Shown: piece by piece, positions 16,342 through 25,701 of the stretch | How the letters are laid out: each line of letters starts with the position of its first letter | Numbering within the stretch: the stretch's first letter is position 1 | Assembly: GCA_947588675.1 (NCBI GenBank) | Contig: CANPYY010000001.1 | Coordinates: 1-64,000, forward strand | Length of the DNA: 64,000 nt | Origin: an uncultured Lachnospiraceae bacterium | GTDB lineage: Bacteria; Bacillota; Clostridia; Lachnospirales; Lachnospiraceae | Direction: 5' to 3' | Notes under the pieces: model-generated | Seen by the model: the letters and a program-made list of their open reading frames with translations, nothing else | Databases searched by the model: none | Told to the model about the DNA's origin: nothing | Position numbers and translations under genes: made by a program

Positions 16342-16402
16342 TACTACATCCTCCTTATAGTATATTAGGTAATTATATTATAATATATCACATTCAAAAT
16401 TG

Positions 16403-18853
16403 CTATAGTGAAAAAGCAATTTTATCATCTGTACATGTCACCTTTACATTAGAATCGCGATATATTTTTCCTGCAAGAAGTTCATCTGAAAGCACATCCT
16501 CAATCTCAGTCTGTATTGCCCTGCGTACAGGCCTTGCCCCATAATCTTTATCAAAACCGTTCGCCGCAATATGCTCATATACCGCATCATCAATACAAAG
16601 TTCAATCCCCAGTTGCTCTTTAATACGTTTGCAAAGTCCTGAAATAAGTATCTTTGCAATATCTTTTATATTTTCTTTGGTCAGCGAATGGAATACGAGT
16701 ATTTCATCTATACGGTTAATAAATTCCGGTTTAAATATCTTTTTAACTTCTTCCATTACACCGTTTTTCATTCTTTCATAATCTTCAGCCTCGTCCCTTT
16801 CTGATGAAAAGCCAAGAAGTTTAGGAGCGGCAATCCTTTGCGCGCCGGCATTTGATGTCATAATTATAATTGTATCTTTAAAACTTACATTCCGCCCCTG
16901 GGAATCCGTAACATGTCCATCCTCAAGAATCTGTAACAGTATATTAAATACATCGGGATGCGCCTTTTCTATCTCGTCAAAAAGAATTACAGAATAAGGT
17001 TTACGCCTTACTCTCTCGCTTAACTGTCCGCCTTCTTCATATCCCACATATCCCGGAGGAGAACCTATCATCTTTGATACGCTGTGTTTTTCCATATATT
17101 CAGACATGTCAACACGTATAATATCGTTCTCATCACCAAATACCGCTTCGGCAAGCGCCTTGGAAAGCTCTGTCTTTCCTACTCCTGTAGGTCCTAAAAA
17201 GAGAAACGAGCCAATCGGTCTGTTCGGATTTTTAAGTCCTACCCGGCCCCTTCTTACTGCTTTCGACACCGCATTTACCGCTTCATTTTGTCCCACAACC
17301 CTCTTATGGAGCGTTTCTTCAAGCTGTTTAAGTCTTTCGGTTTCAGCCTGCTTTAATCTCTTTACCGGTATTTTGGTCCATGCGGCAACTACATCTGCAA
17401 TTTCATCTTCAGTAACGTTCAAATCACCATTATCATCTGAGTTCTTAGCTCTTTCTTTTTTCAGTTTATCAAGCTTCTGCTGTATTTCACCCTGCTTTCT
17501 TTTTATTTCGGAAGCATACGTATAATCACCACGCGTAAGCGCAGCTTCTTTTTCTTTTTCAAGCTGACGGTTTTTAGTTTCATTTTCCTGTATTTCCGGA
17601 GACGCCGATACTATACCTATCCTTACCATTGACGCCGCCTCGTCCATTGCGTCTATCGCCTTGTCGGGAAGAAACCTGTCATTTACATATCTTGCAGTCA
17701 GCTTTACGGCAGCGTCTATAGCGCCGTCAGTTATAATTACATTATGATGTTCTTCATAACGCGGTCTGAGCCCCTTTAGTATTTTAATGCTTGAAAGTTC
17801 ATCCGGTTCTTCTATCATTACCGGCTGGAAACGTCTTTCAAGGGCGGCATCCTTTTCAATATTTTTGCGGTATTCATTTGTAGTAGTCGCACCTATTATC
17901 TGAATTTCTCCCCTAGCTAAAAACGGCTTAAATATATTTGAGGCATCTATTGCGCTTTCTGCTCCGCCCGCTCCAATGATGGTATGAATTTCATCTATGA
18001 ACAAAAGAATATTGTCATTACTCATTACCTCATTTAAAACCTTTTTCATTCTTTCCTCAAATTCACCACGGTACTTTGTACCTGCAACCATACCGGAAAG
18101 GTCAAGCGTAACAACTCTTTTTCCCATAAGCATAGGCGGTACATTTCCATTTACAATGTTTATCGCAAGTCCTTCCGCTATTGCCGTCTTACCTACGCCG
18201 GGTTCTCCAAGCAGACATGGATTATTTTTCATTCTCCTGCTAAGTATCTGTACAACGTTCTGTATTTCCTTTTCGCGTCCTATAACGGGGTCAAGCCTGC
18301 CTTCCTTCGCATATTCGGTAAGGTCCCTGCTGTATCTGTCAAGCGCAGGCGTAACAGATTTTCCTTTGGAACCTTTCTTGCTTTTCTCCGCAATATACTC
18401 GTTCCTTCCCATCGCGCTGTCATAGCCAAGCGCAACCATACAGTCCATATACATTCTGGATTTGTTCATATTCATTGCCTCAAGCAGCTTATAGGCGGTA
18501 GTATCGTCAGCCTTTATGACCGCAATCAGCATATGTTCTGTTCCGACAACTTTTGATTTAAGTCTTTTTGCTTCTTTCTGCGAAGCCTCAAGAAGTTTTG
18601 CCGCCCTTGGCGTATATTTTCCGTCATCCGGACTTTTGCCCTTTCTTCCCGAATCAATAATATTCGCGGCAGTTTCCATAATCTTTACTCTGTCAACGCC
18701 ATTGGCTGCAAGTATCTCCGCAGAAGTTCCCTGACATGCCATAAGTCCCATAAGTATATGCTCTGTGCCAATATTTCCTTCTGCAAATTTATATGCTATG
18801 TCCTCTGCTATTAAAAGTGCCTGTCTGGCACTGTCGGTATAATTCAGTCCCAT
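16403..18853 (-). CDS. clpC: ATP-dependent Clp protease ATPase subunit ClpC
   Basis: 816 residues. N-terminal Clp-N repeats (1-145), first AAA+ domain with GEPGVGKT (about 217-224), a UVR-like middle region (about 405-465, TRGDYTYASEIKRKQGEIQ) that in known ClpC binds MecA, second AAA+ domain with GPTGVGKT (about 545-552), and a D2-small domain. ClpC unfolds substrates for ClpP and depends on adaptors; a mecA gene lies 36 kb away in this window. The usual ctsR-mcsA-mcsB genes are absent upstream; instead a GntR-type regulator precedes it by 45 bp. AGAGGAA site. Confidence 0.95.
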   Translation of the reverse strand: MGLNYTDSARQALLIAEDIAYKFAEGNIGTEHILMGLMACQGTSAEILAANGVDRVKIMETAANIIDSGRKGKSPDDGKYTPRAAKLLEASQKEAKRLKSKVVGTEHMLIAVIKADDTTAYKLLEAMNMNKSRMYMDCMVALGYDSAMGRNEYIAEKSKKGSKGKSVTPALDRYSRDLTEYAKEGRLDPVIGREKEIQNVVQILSRRMKNNPCLLGEPGVGKTAIAEGLAINIVNGNVPPMLMGKRVVTLDLSGMVAGTKYRGEFEERMKKVLNEVMSNDNILLFIDEIHTIIGAGGAESAIDASNIFKPFLARGEIQIIGATTTNEYRKNIEKDAALERRFQPVMIEEPDELSSIKILKGLRPRYEEHHNVIITDGAIDAAVKLTARYVNDRFLPDKAIDAMDEAASMVRIGIVSASPEIQENETKNRQLEKEKEAALTRGDYTYASEIKRKQGEIQQKLDKLKKERAKNSDDNGDLNVTEDEIADVVAAWTKIPVKRLKQAETERLKQLEETLHKRVVGQNEAVNAVSKAVRRGRVGLKNPNRPIGSFLFLGPTGVGKTELSKALAEAVFGDENDIIRVDMSEYMEKHSVSKMIGSPPGYVGYEEGGQLSERVRRKPYSVILFDEIEKAHPDVFNILLQILEDGHVTDSQGRNVSFKDTIIIMTSNAGAQRIAAPKLLGFSSERDEAEDYERMKNGVMEEVKKIFKPEFINRIDEILVFHSLTKENIKDIAKILISGLCKRIKEQLGIELCIDDAVYEHIAANGFDKDYGARPVRRAIQTEIEDVLSDELLAGKIYRDSNVKVTCTDDKIAFSL

Positions 18854-18898
18854 TTTTTCCTCTTTTCCACGCCATATTTTCTGTCGTGCGTTTTATTA

Positions 18899-19270
18899 TT
18901 ATTTTCCCCATTCTTCAAATATTATATCAATAAGTTCATGTATTTCATCTCTTGATATATCTTTACATACAGCCTGCGCCATAAGTACCCTGAGCGTACG
19001 TTTAAGCTCGTTCATGGCATTAATCTTATCGGGGTTTAAAGATATTACCGCGCCTTTTCTCCTGTCCAGTGTAAGGTACCCCTCCTGCCTGAGTATTGAG
19101 TATGCTTTATTCACCGTATGCATATTAATACCTATTTTATCCGCAAGCTCCCTTACCGACGGAAGATTATCGCCTTCCTGTATCTCCCTTGCAGCTATCT
19201 GCATAATTATCTGATTGCAAAGCTGTACATATATGGCTTCCTCACTGTTAAAATCTATAGAAATGTACAT
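18899..19270 (-). CDS. GntR family regulator, YtrA-like
   Basis: 123 residues. Winged helix of the GntR family at residues 10-75 with LPSVRELADKIGINMHTVNKAYSILRQ-type recognition helices (LADKIGINMHTVNKAY) and RRKGAVIS in the wing. The C-terminal helical part is only about 45 residues, the short dimerisation tail of the YtrA subfamily. YtrA-type repressors often control envelope-stress ABC transporters, and none is adjacent. It sits between the membrane cohesin-like gene (12 bp) and clpC (45 bp), so it may regulate this operon. GGAGG site. Confidence 0.88.
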   Translation of the reverse strand: MYISIDFNSEEAIYVQLCNQIIMQIAAREIQEGDNLPSVRELADKIGINMHTVNKAYSILRQEGYLTLDRRKGAVISLNPDKINAMNELKRTLRVLMAQAVCKDISRDEIHELIDIIFEEWGK

Positions 19271-19282
19271 ACCCCGTACCTC

Positions 19283-20569
19283 CTAAAAATCAAGCTCATC
19301 TCTCGAACCTTTTACTTTCATCTTTGACTTTCTCATAATAATACTTATCATTCCCATAACGAGTATTACGCATAATGCTGAAATTATTGCTATAATAATC
19401 GCAAGCTGTCTTAAATTAGCCGCATACTTTGCGGCAGCCTGACTTTCTGCATCATTATTATTCAGAGCATCCGCATTTACTTTATCAATAAGATCTCCCG
19501 TATATCTCTGAAGGCTTTTATCCTGTCTGTCGAACTGATAAAACTCCTTATCACCGTTCTCATTCAGGCAATACATAAGCAGATACTCATTATCCAAATC
19601 GTTTTCCATCGTATATGCAGTCACATTTACTCCATATAAAAGCACGGAAGTTTTTTTGTAACCCGTAGGTATTTTTGTGCTTTCATCAACGTCAACTATC
19701 TGGAACTTATACTGATTCTGTATATATACGGCGCCATTTTCATTATATACGTCAAAATCTATTCCCGAACCATTTTTAATTCCTTCCGCAATTAACCTCT
19801 GGTTGGTTTCCTGCTCGGTTTCTTTCTTTACGTTAATATTATATTTTTTCTTATCTCCATTTGGAGCAGTTACAGTAACCTTAACTTTATTATCGCCCGT
19901 AAACAGACTATCATTTCCTGAAAATGCCACTGCTGCCATGGCATCAGACGTTGTATATGAAAAATACAGTTTTTCTGTTTCATAATCAACCGTAAGCGAA
20001 TATTTTGTAACGTCAGTATTAAACTCAGGCTCCAAAACACCTTCGCTTACTTCAAGGGACAACAGGTTATTATCACCGCTAAGCCCCGTAACGCCTCCCT
20101 GAGGCTGTGACACTCCCCCGGTTACATTTACGGATATACGATTACTCGTAGCATTTATATCTTCCCCGTTTACGCCTTTAACTACCGCCTCGTCGGATAT
20201 TCCTATCGAACCTGTTCCATTACCATACGCCTTGAATTTAAGGATATATTGTATACTGTTCTTACCCGCTGAAATATTCTGTTCGGATATATGAAGCAGC
20301 CCCGCGCTTCCACTTACGCTTCCTCCCCCGTCAACAAATGATATAACCGAGGAATCATATGAAACATACGCTTCTATTCCGGTAATATTTTCAGAGGCAT
20401 TTACAGTCATGGTAACGTTAAATTCCGTTCCTGCCGTAATATTCGTCTGTTCCACCCCAAACTGAATCATTGCATTTGCAGCAGATACATAAGTTGTACG
20501 TATTGTACATGCCAGTGTAACAATTAATGCAAATACTGCAGTTATCAGGCCTTTCCCCTTAAAATTCAT
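19283..20569 (-). CDS. Membrane-anchored cohesin-domain / cadherin-like beta-sandwich protein
   Basis: 428 residues from the second of two adjacent ATGs (20567-20569, AAGGG upstream). Signal peptide (1-30); a cohesin-like domain (about 33-150, with FNVTMTVNASENITGIEAYV and SIQYILKFKAYGNGTG); a cadherin-like beta-sandwich (PF12733-type, about 165-250, LLSLEVSEGVLEPEF and NGDKKKYNINVKK); a spacer; and a C-terminal membrane helix (about 392-414) with a basic cytoplasmic tail. Cohesins elsewhere bind dockerins, but no true dockerin is in the window. It follows a secreted glucosaminidase by 14 bp that carries a related C-terminal module, suggesting a joint surface role. Confidence 0.8.
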   Translation of the reverse strand: MNFKGKGLITAVFALIVTLACTIRTTYVSAANAMIQFGVEQTNITAGTEFNVTMTVNASENITGIEAYVSYDSSVISFVDGGGSVSGSAGLLHISEQNISAGKNSIQYILKFKAYGNGTGSIGISDEAVVKGVNGEDINATSNRISVNVTGGVSQPQGGVTGLSGDNNLLSLEVSEGVLEPEFNTDVTKYSLTVDYETEKLYFSYTTSDAMAAVAFSGNDSLFTGDNKVKVTVTAPNGDKKKYNINVKKETEQETNQRLIAEGIKNGSGIDFDVYNENGAVYIQNQYKFQIVDVDESTKIPTGYKKTSVLLYGVNVTAYTMENDLDNEYLLMYCLNENGDKEFYQFDRQDKSLQRYTGDLIDKVNADALNNNDAESQAAAKYAANLRQLAIIIAIISALCVILVMGMISIIMRKSKMKVKGSRDELDF

Positions 20570-20586
20570 CATATCCCTTCTTTCCG

Positions 20587-22731
20587 CTAATATCTGTTTA
20601 TGACAATATTATAAGTTCTCTTATCTCCATTCTGCGCCGTAACTGTTACTGCCCTGCCCGTTACAGCTTCAGTAAGGCTTACTGTTCCTGTTCCTTCCAC
20701 CACTGCCGCCGCATTTACAGGCTGCGCTTCTATTGTAACCGCGCCTTCTGAAGCAGGCACCGATACCGTGTATGTTCCGGTAACGGTATCTCCCGCCACA
20801 AACTGCGGACTTACCGCATACTCCGCAAGCGTTACATTACCCTTTATACTTAACAATTTAAGACAATTATTCGGATTAAGTCCTCCCTGCGGTTCACCGC
20901 ATACTTCCTCAGGCATACCGCTATATACCGGTATATAAAATACTATTGCCTGTGAAGCCATCCAGCTTTTATATGCTTCATATATTTTCAATGATTCTGA
21001 ATAAGCAGCTACAACGTTCGTCATATACTGGTGACTGTACGTACCTGACGGAGTAACGTTAAATCTTTCCAGATATAACGTATTCTGACCTCTTTTTATA
21101 TAGTTTCCGCTTATATACAGAGCCCCTCCGCAGATTGATTTATACTGGTTGTTCCACGGTCTCATATAAGTATCTCCAACGGATGCAAATTTAAGACCTT
21201 TTTCTACTGCTCCTCCGCCTGCGCTGTCTGAAGCGCCTATATTAAAGAAATTATATATTCCCTCATATCCGGGTACCGTACCCGTCACGGAATTGCTTAC
21301 CGAATCGGCTCCGGTAACAACCTCCTGCCTCATACGCGACGCAAGATGGAAAGGACTTGCTCCCGTAAGTGCCGCCGCTTCAACAAACGTATCCTGATAT
21401 GATTTGGTAACCTGTACACCCGTATCATCCGTATATGTATAAGACGCGCCTGCAAAAGGAGTTCCCGCCAGTATTGCCGCTACCCCCTCGCTGTTCTGAT
21501 AGTCCGGCTCATAAGATAATGATTCAAACATAAATATATTTTTCTCATTAAGGAAATTACGCGGGTCCATATAATATGAAACTGCTTCTTTAGAAGCCGC
21601 TACCCAGCTTATTCCGTCAAATATCTTATGCGCGTCCGTCGCCCAGTCATACGCTCCCTGTTCAAAAGACTTCCATGCAGGACTTTTGGAATTAGGTATA
21701 AGGCTTAATCCCGGTTTAGACTCATTTGCAACCGCCACGCTCCAGTCAATTCCCGTATTATAAACTTTAAACTGCCAGTATGGATATACGGAATGAAGTT
21801 TCCTAAGTTCCGGTTTATAACTTTCCGGGAACCCCTGTTCAGTCATATCGGCTTCAAATTCCGCATCCGATAAAATCACCGGTTTACGGGTATTTTGGGT
21901 ATCGTCATTTTTTGCAGACGTTTCCGTTCCTGATTTAAACATGACATACTCCTTTAAAACCCAGCCCTTTACATTTTTTTTCTTTACATTGAATTTGATT
22001 TTAAACCATTTTTTGCCCTTAACAGTCTTTTCTTTTAATATACTTACTGATTTTTTTGCTTTCAGCTTAACCGTCTTTTTTTTCACCTTTACATAAGATG
22101 CTTTAGCCGACGCCTTACTCCTTACGGCAGTCTTTTTTATAATGTATGCAGGTATGTTTTTCTTATTAATCTTAACTTTATCTGCATTTATATAACCGCT
22201 CAGCTCATTTTTCCCGCGCTTAAATTCGATTCCATACCAGAACGAACCCGCCACTTTTTTTACCGTAATTATCTTAACCTGCTTTTTAGCTTTAAGTTTA
22301 ACGACTTTATTATTGCTTTTAAGGTATGGCGATTTGGCCGCAGCTTTTGCATATATTTTCTGTTTTGATATCATGGACGCCTTAATGTCAAGATTATCGG
22401 CAAGCGCTCCTTTTTTGCTCTCAATTGTTATATACATTGACGCCGCATATCCCGAATATTCTTTGCCTGAATATTTAAAAGTAATATTATACCAGCCGCC
22501 TGCCTGTTCGGAATTAATATTCACCTTTGTTCCCTTGCTTAACTTAATTCCTGCTCCTTCATGCTGTACCGGTGTAAATCCGGTTCCCGCTCCGCTTCTT
22601 ACATTAAGCCCGTCCGTATTTACTATGCCGGTCTTTACTGCTGCATCTGCATCTTTTTTTATAAATCCTCCGATACACAGAGCAATTAAAAACACTGCCG
22701 CAGCCATGTATATTATACTTTTTCTATTCAT
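20587..22731 (-). CDS. Secreted endo-beta-N-acetylglucosaminidase with SH3-like repeats
   Basis: 714 residues. A signal anchor (1-30) is followed by three SH3b-type wall-binding repeats (about 33-105, 118-190, 195-268; the first has GLNVRSGAGTGF). The later two are extremely lysine-rich. The glucosaminidase domain (about 300-570) shows HLASRMRQEVV with the likely catalytic Glu, and GIYNFFNIGASDS, as in LytG-type enzymes that cut the glycan backbone of peptidoglycan. The C-terminus (about 625-714) is a cadherin-like beta-sandwich ending NGDKRTYNIVINRY. AGGAGG site. It overlaps hslO by 8 bp. Confidence 0.86.
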   Translation of the reverse strand: MNRKSIIYMAAAVFLIALCIGGFIKKDADAAVKTGIVNTDGLNVRSGAGTGFTPVQHEGAGIKLSKGTKVNINSEQAGGWYNITFKYSGKEYSGYAASMYITIESKKGALADNLDIKASMISKQKIYAKAAAKSPYLKSNNKVVKLKAKKQVKIITVKKVAGSFWYGIEFKRGKNELSGYINADKVKINKKNIPAYIIKKTAVRSKASAKASYVKVKKKTVKLKAKKSVSILKEKTVKGKKWFKIKFNVKKKNVKGWVLKEYVMFKSGTETSAKNDDTQNTRKPVILSDAEFEADMTEQGFPESYKPELRKLHSVYPYWQFKVYNTGIDWSVAVANESKPGLSLIPNSKSPAWKSFEQGAYDWATDAHKIFDGISWVAASKEAVSYYMDPRNFLNEKNIFMFESLSYEPDYQNSEGVAAILAGTPFAGASYTYTDDTGVQVTKSYQDTFVEAAALTGASPFHLASRMRQEVVTGADSVSNSVTGTVPGYEGIYNFFNIGASDSAGGGAVEKGLKFASVGDTYMRPWNNQYKSICGGALYISGNYIKRGQNTLYLERFNVTPSGTYSHQYMTNVVAAYSESLKIYEAYKSWMASQAIVFYIPVYSGMPEEVCGEPQGGLNPNNCLKLLSIKGNVTLAEYAVSPQFVAGDTVTGTYTVSVPASEGAVTIEAQPVNAAAVVEGTGTVSLTEAVTGRAVTVTAQNGDKRTYNIVINRY

Positions 22732-23653
22732 ACCTTTTATCCTCCTGACTGTTCTTTATACATATAAGATCATCCACATCAAATATATATTTCTTACCGC
22801 AAAACTGACAGTTCATTTCCACAGGTTTCTTTTCGCTTATAAGAGAATCAATCTCTTTTCTTCCTATGCTTATAAGCGCTTTTTCCACTCTCGTCCGCGA
22901 ACAGTTGCATCTGTAACCGCATTCCGTCTGTTCATTAATGCGAAGACCCATATCCCCCAAAATCTCTGACAGGATATCGTGGGGCGTCATTCCTTCCGAA
23001 AGCATTGTTGTAACAGGTTTTATATTTCCAAGCCTCGTTTCCAGACTTGTTATAACATCTTCCGAAACTTCCGGCATAAGCTGTATTATAAATCCCCCTG
23101 CGCATTTTACCGTATTGCTTTTATCCTCACCCGCGTCATTTCCATTCATAAGAACCCCCAGGGCTACAGAAGATGGTATCTGTTCAGATACCGCATAATA
23201 ATAAGTCAAATCCTCTGCTATTTCACCTGAAACAAGGTCAATCTGTCCGGTATATGGTTCTTTAAGGCCTATATCCTTAATAACGCTAAGCGTTCCGGGG
23301 CCTATGGCTCCACTCACGTCAAGTTTTCCCTTATCATTTGCCGGAAGTATTACACAGGGTTCATTAACATATCCTTTTACATAGCCCTGACTGTCTGCAG
23401 TGACCGTAATGCCTCCTATCGGGCCCGTACCCCTTATGCTTAGGGTAAGAATATCCTTATCGCCTTTCATCGTTACGCCCATCATGCTTCCCGCAGTAAG
23501 AAGCCTTCCAAGCGCTGCCGTCGCAACCGGGCTCGTATTATGATATCTTCTTGCCTGCTCAACAAGGTTTCCCGTAGTTGCCGCAAATGCCCGGATACTG
23601 TTATCACATGCCGTCGCTCTTATTATATAGTCATTGTACATAATATTTTCCAT
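22724..23653 (-). CDS. hslO: Redox-regulated chaperone Hsp33
   Basis: 309 residues (ATG at 23651-23653; a second ATG four codons on is also possible). The N-terminal substrate-binding domain has the typical NDYIIRATACDNSIRAFA start. The C-terminal redox switch is intact: RCNCSR and NCQFCGK supply the four zinc-binding cysteines which, when oxidised, unfold and activate the holdase. It overlaps the methyltransferase gene by 23 bp and the glucosaminidase gene by 8 bp, so all three are probably one transcript. Confidence 0.95.
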   Translation of the reverse strand: MENIMYNDYIIRATACDNSIRAFAATTGNLVEQARRYHNTSPVATAALGRLLTAGSMMGVTMKGDKDILTLSIRGTGPIGGITVTADSQGYVKGYVNEPCVILPANDKGKLDVSGAIGPGTLSVIKDIGLKEPYTGQIDLVSGEIAEDLTYYYAVSEQIPSSVALGVLMNGNDAGEDKSNTVKCAGGFIIQLMPEVSEDVITSLETRLGNIKPVTTMLSEGMTPHDILSEILGDMGLRINEQTECGYRCNCSRTRVEKALISIGRKEIDSLISEKKPVEMNCQFCGKKYIFDVDDLICIKNSQEDKRYE

Positions 23654-24413
23654 CCTGGTATCCTTCCCTTACAACAAAATATACTCTTTCGTCTTCATCT
23701 TTCGGAGCCTCATATGTCGTTGCGCCATATACATTAACAAGCTCCATTCCCGAAGCGTCTATCGCCTTTTTTATTTCTTCAATCGAATATGCTCTTTGAA
23801 GATGCCTTTCAGTATATCTTTCAAACAGCTTTTTATTTCCCCGGGCATCTTCAGACGCCATAAACATTGTCAGGTCATATGTATGTATACATGATTCATT
23901 ATCAAAACAGTTCTCCCATATAAGGCAGGCGTCTTTCCTGTTATCCACCTGAACAGTATCTTTAAGAATATTACTATAGAAATGTAACGTTTTTATGTCA
24001 AATATAAATAACCCGTCTTTCTCAAGATAATTATTGACCTTTTTAAACACATTACATAATTCATCCTCAGATAAAATATAATTAATGCTGTCGCATATGC
24101 TTATTACGGCATTTACCGTACCAAACAGTTCAAGTTCCCTCATATCCTGATTAAGATATAAAATATTGCCGTCATCTTCATATTCACGGGCAACCGACAG
24201 CATCTCTCCTGATATATCAATACCTATCATATCGTAACCGCGCTTCGCAAGCCTTCTTGTCATTATACCGGTACCGCAGCCAAGCTCTGCAACAATGCCT
24301 GAATCTATTCCATGTTTCTTCAATATACATATTATATATTCTTCCCACTTTTCATAGGGAATATTATCCATAAATTCATCATATATCCCTGCAAATGCCG
24401 AATAAGCTTCCAT
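23631..24413 (-). CDS. Class I SAM-dependent methyltransferase
   Basis: 260 residues from the ATG at 24411-24413, preceded by AGAGGGG; one codon earlier is also an ATG. The SAM-binding motif I VAELGCGTGIMTRRLAKRG (about 41-59) and motif II YDMIGIDISGEML are clear, with MRELELFGTVNAVISICDSI as motif IV. The substrate is not predictable: the family includes small-molecule and tRNA methyltransferases. First gene of the hslO-to-clpC block. Confidence 0.85.
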   Translation of the reverse strand: MEAYSAFAGIYDEFMDNIPYEKWEEYIICILKKHGIDSGIVAELGCGTGIMTRRLAKRGYDMIGIDISGEMLSVAREYEDDGNILYLNQDMRELELFGTVNAVISICDSINYILSEDELCNVFKKVNNYLEKDGLFIFDIKTLHFYSNILKDTVQVDNRKDACLIWENCFDNESCIHTYDLTMFMASEDARGNKKLFERYTERHLQRAYSIEEIKKAIDASGMELVNVYGATTYEAPKDEDERVYFVVREGYQDGKYYVQ

Positions 24414-24668
24414 CATATTCCCCTCTTTAGACTTTTTTCCGCACATAACTGCAGAAAGCTATGACATACATGTGCTATACTGACTATAACACAATCCGGT
24501 ATAAAACTCAATGTTAAGTTTTCTCCATGTATTACGGCAAGCAATCACAGCAGTTATAATTAACAGTATATTACACACAATAATTGGCAATAATATTATC
24601 AGCCAATTGCAAAACAGCATTAACTTTGCAATTACATGAAAAACAACTATCCTGCAAGGAGATAATTT

Positions 24669-24884
24669 ATGGGTAAATCAATAAAAAAAGAAATGATGAG
24701 AAACAATCCTGCCTGCGCCAGCACTCCGGAAGAAATAATGAAGTGGGAAATAGCAAAAGAACTTGGCGTATATGACAAAGTGCTCACCGGCGGCTGGAAA
24801 TCGCTTTCCGCAAAAGAAAGCGGACGTATAGGCGGCATCCTTTCAAGCCGCAGAAAACATGTTACGCGCGCCTCTGACCAATAA
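24669..24884 (+). CDS. Minor alpha/beta-type small acid-soluble spore protein
   Basis: 71 residues. MKWEIAKELGVYDKV and LSAKESGRIGGILSS match the two conserved blocks of alpha/beta SASPs, including the Glu-Ile-Ala-x-Glu-Leu-Gly core and the Ser-Gly-x-x-Gly-Gly motif; the GGWKSL insert is typical of the SspF-like minor type. These proteins coat spore DNA and protect it. AAGGAGAT precedes the ATG. It shows that the organism is, or descends from, a spore former. Its last 23 bases overlap the end of znuB on the other strand. No clear sigma-G promoter was identified. Confidence 0.88.
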   Translation: MGKSIKKEMMRNNPACASTPEEIMKWEIAKELGVYDKVLTGGWKSLSAKESGRIGGILSSRRKHVTRASDQ

Positions 24885-25701
24885 ATTTCCTTATTGCATC
24901 AGCAAACGATGCAATAATAAATACCGCAAGATTGACAATAACTATGCTTGCGCCTACAGGGGCTTCCGCATTAAATGATATAAACATCCCGGCAACAAAG
25001 CATATGATTGATACCAATGCAGAAATAACAATAACTTTTTTATATGTTTTTCTGATTCTTATCGCAGTAAGCGCAGGGAAGATGATAAGACTGGATATGA
25101 GAAGCGCTCCCATCATCCGCATACCGATTACTATTGTAACGGCAGTAAGCACGGCAAGCACAATGCTGTATACGCCGGTATTGGTTCCCGTCGCCCTTGC
25201 AAATACTTCATCAAATGTAAAGGAAAATATCCTGTTATAAAACAGAATATATACCGCTATTATAATTATCGAAACCGCTATACAGATTACCGTATCTGCG
25301 CTGTTCAGCGCCAGAATACTTCCAAACATATAATTATATACATCCGTATTCATACCGGATGACATAGAAATAATCATAATACCTAAAGCAAGTGAACTGT
25401 TTGATACTATGGCAATCGCCGCATCTCCCGCAACAATGCTTCCGTCCTTTAACCTTAACAGAAATACTGCGCATACAATGCACACAGGCACTGCGACGGA
25501 AAGCGGCGCCGCATTAAGGGCCGCCGCCACTGCAAGAGCTCCGAAACCCACATGCGACAGTCCGTCGCCTATCATGGAATATCGTTTCATTACAAGGCTT
25601 ACTCCCAAAAGGGATGAACAAAGCGATACAAGTATTCCGACTATGAATGCCCTTATAAGAAACGGATATGAAAATATTGCATTAACCGTATCAATAATCA
25701 T
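24862..25701 (-). CDS. znuB: Zinc/manganese-type ABC transporter permease
   Basis: 279 residues from the ATG at 25699-25701 (AAGGTGG upstream). About eight membrane helices of the ABC-3 family; GDGLSHVGFGALAVAAAL is the conserved cytoplasmic loop contacting the ATPase, and GMRMMGALLISSLIIFPALT is another family block. It completes znuA-znuC-znuB and overlaps znuC by 11 bp. Metal choice between Zn2+ and Mn2+ cannot be settled from the permease. Confidence 0.9.
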   Translation of the reverse strand: MIIDTVNAIFSYPFLIRAFIVGILVSLCSSLLGVSLVMKRYSMIGDGLSHVGFGALAVAAALNAAPLSVAVPVCIVCAVFLLRLKDGSIVAGDAAIAIVSNSSLALGIMIISMSSGMNTDVYNYMFGSILALNSADTVICIAVSIIIIAVYILFYNRIFSFTFDEVFARATGTNTGVYSIVLAVLTAVTIVIGMRMMGALLISSLIIFPALTAIRIRKTYKKVIVISALVSIICFVAGMFISFNAEAPVGASIVIVNLAVFIIASFADAIRKFIGQRRA

